Made by a program: the position numbers and the translations under genes
NCBI GenBank assembly: GCA_902363255.1
Contig: CABIZO010000002.1
Location: 434,001 to 498,000, forward strand
Direction of reading: 5' to 3'
Source: Peptostreptococcaceae bacterium
GTDB taxonomy: Bacteria; Bacillota; Clostridia; Peptostreptococcales; Peptostreptococcaceae
Length of the DNA stretch: 64,000 bases
Shown: in pieces, positions 63,116 through 64,000 of the stretch
Position numbering within the stretch: position 1 is the first letter of the stretch
Layout: the number at the start of each line of letters is the position of its first letter
The notes under the pieces: model-generated
Seen by the model: the letters and a program-made list of their open reading frames with translations, nothing else
Told to the model about the DNA's origin: nothing
Databases searched by the model: none

Positions 63116-64000
63116 ATGAAACTAAAAAAATCGCTAGCAGTACTAATGAGTATTATGTTAATTGGAGGAAGCATAGTTGGATGTTCTTCTACTTCAAAAG
63201 AAGATAACAAAACTTTATATTTTATTCCAATAGTTGATACAGGAGCATATTGGTCACCTATGAAAAAAGCAGCACAAGATAGAGCAAAAGAATTAGGATA
63301 TGACTTAGTATTTAAAACTTCACCTCCAACTCAACCACAAAAAAATGAAAAACATTTAGGTTTCTTAGATGAAGCAATTTCTGAAGAAGCAGTAGGAATA
63401 GCTATAGCGCCAATCGACCCTGATATGTTTGATAGAAAGATAAAAGAAGCTACTGATGCAGGCATACCTGTAGTTACATTTGATGCTGATGTAAATACAC
63501 CAGAAAATAGATTATCTTATGTAGGAACAGATAACAAATTAGCAGGAGTTGAGTTAGGAAAACAAGGAGCTACATATTTAAAAGAAAAAGGTATAACTTC
63601 AGGAAAAATATCTTTAGTTGCTGTTAACCTTACACAAACAACTATGGTTTCTAGACAAGAGGGTATCAAAGAAGGATTTGAAGAAGTTATGGGAGCGGAT
63701 GCAGCAAACTTCACTTGGTTAGAGCCAATACAAGATGATGATCAATCAGCTGAATCAAAGAGACAACTTGAAGGTCAAATAACTGCAAATAGTGATCTGG
63801 CAGCAGTATTCTCATTAGGTTCAGAAGGGCCAGATACTGGAGTTATGGAAGCGATTAAATCTCAAGGTAAAGAAGGAAAAATATATCATTTTGGATTTGA
63901 CTATACTCCTACATGGGAAAATGGTATAGAAAAAGGTCTTATAACTGGTATAGTTGATCAAGATTCTTATGCAATAGGTAGACAAGTTATAGATACATTA
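63116..64000 (+). CDS. Sugar ABC importer, substrate-binding lipoprotein (partial, runs off the window)
   Basis: At least 295 codons, with no stop by position 64000. The lipobox VGCSS has the lipidated Cys at about residue 23. Periplasmic-binding fold of the RbsB/XylF family: YFIPIVDTGAYWSPMKKAAQ near 35-54, AIAPIDPDMFDRKI, and GIPVVTFDADV near 117-127 (a ligand-contacting segment). ATG 63116 follows TAGGGGGAAA. Third component of the importer. The C-terminal end is missing. Confidence 0.9.
   Translation, partial: MKLKKSLAVLMSIMLIGGSIVGCSSTSKEDNKTLYFIPIVDTGAYWSPMKKAAQDRAKELGYDLVFKTSPPTQPQKNEKHLGFLDEAISEEAVGIAIAPIDPDMFDRKIKEATDAGIPVVTFDADVNTPENRLSYVGTDNKLAGVELGKQGATYLKEKGITSGKISLVAVNLTQTTMVSRQEGIKEGFEEVMGADAANFTWLEPIQDDDQSAESKRQLEGQITANSDLAAVFSLGSEGPDTGVMEAIKSQGKEGKIYHFGFDYTPTWENGIEKGLITGIVDQDSYAIGRQVIDTL

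Overview
This window is a chromosomal segment of a low-GC, anaerobic Gram-positive bacterium. Gene content and order point to Clostridia, family Peptostreptococcaceae (a relative of Clostridioides, Paeniclostridium or Paraclostridium). Supporting signs are the run pyrH-frr-uppS-cdsA-dxr-rseP-ispG, a class II ribonucleotide reductase, a HydE hydrogenase maturase, a second short SigA-like sigma factor, a gene set matching the C. difficile hexSDF/hexRK glycolipid locus, many TTG starts and strong AGGAGG ribosome binding sites. The species cannot be fixed from sequence alone.

Layout. 1-6.6 kb: housekeeping block for nucleotide, translation, isoprenoid and phospholipid functions. 6.6-9.7 kb: a structured repeat, then an OpuC-type osmolyte ABC importer with the permease and binding protein fused. 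9.9-13.2 kb: nrdJ and convergent hydE. 13.2-17.5 kb: a lipoprotein, then an S-box riboswitch controlling metNI(Q), with a repeat array between metI and metQ. 17.5-24.8 kb: Ppx/GppA-like protein, 3-methyladenine glycosylase, proC, a DUF1002 secreted protein, a pentapeptide-repeat protein, a HsdR_N-like protein with a His/Cys-rich tail, and a SigA-like sigma factor. 24.9-27.0 kb: LysR regulator divergent from a YeiH-type transporter. 27.2-32.3 kb: five overlapping genes, hexS-hexD-hexF-hexR-hexK. 32.4-35.6 kb: feoAB divergent from a DtxR-family regulator, with a triple tandem repeat and a DtxR-like box between. 35.6-39.3 kb: murE, a LysR regulator and a DUF2232 membrane protein. 39.3-44.6 kb: a nickel/peptide-type ABC importer behind a leader with alternative hairpins.

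44.7-47.5 kb is an accessory patch: a small ORF, a membrane protein and a PQQ-type sugar dehydrogenase-like protein, bounded by the last ABC gene of the importer and a broken copy of part of that same gene. 47.6-51.9 kb: beta-glucoside PTS operon licT-bglP-bglA with its own antiterminator RNA target. 52.2-53.0 kb: a secreted fibronectin-III protein. 53.1-64 kb: a sugar catabolic region: a LacI repressor with two matching operators, then kinase, DUF4867 protein, fucose/arabinose-type isomerase, transaldolase-like aldolase and split transketolase, followed by an Rbs-type ABC importer behind a promoter overlapped by a CcpA cre-like site. The importer's binding-protein gene runs off the window end.

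Most unusual items: a family of hairpin-forming intergenic repeats in at least four places, whose arm sequences change in step; the leader of the nickel/peptide importer; the His/Cys-tailed HsdR_N-like protein; the accessory patch flanked by a gene and its duplicated fragment; and the complete pentose-type operon whose substrate is not obvious. No tRNA, rRNA, intact insertion sequence, prophage or CRISPR array was seen.
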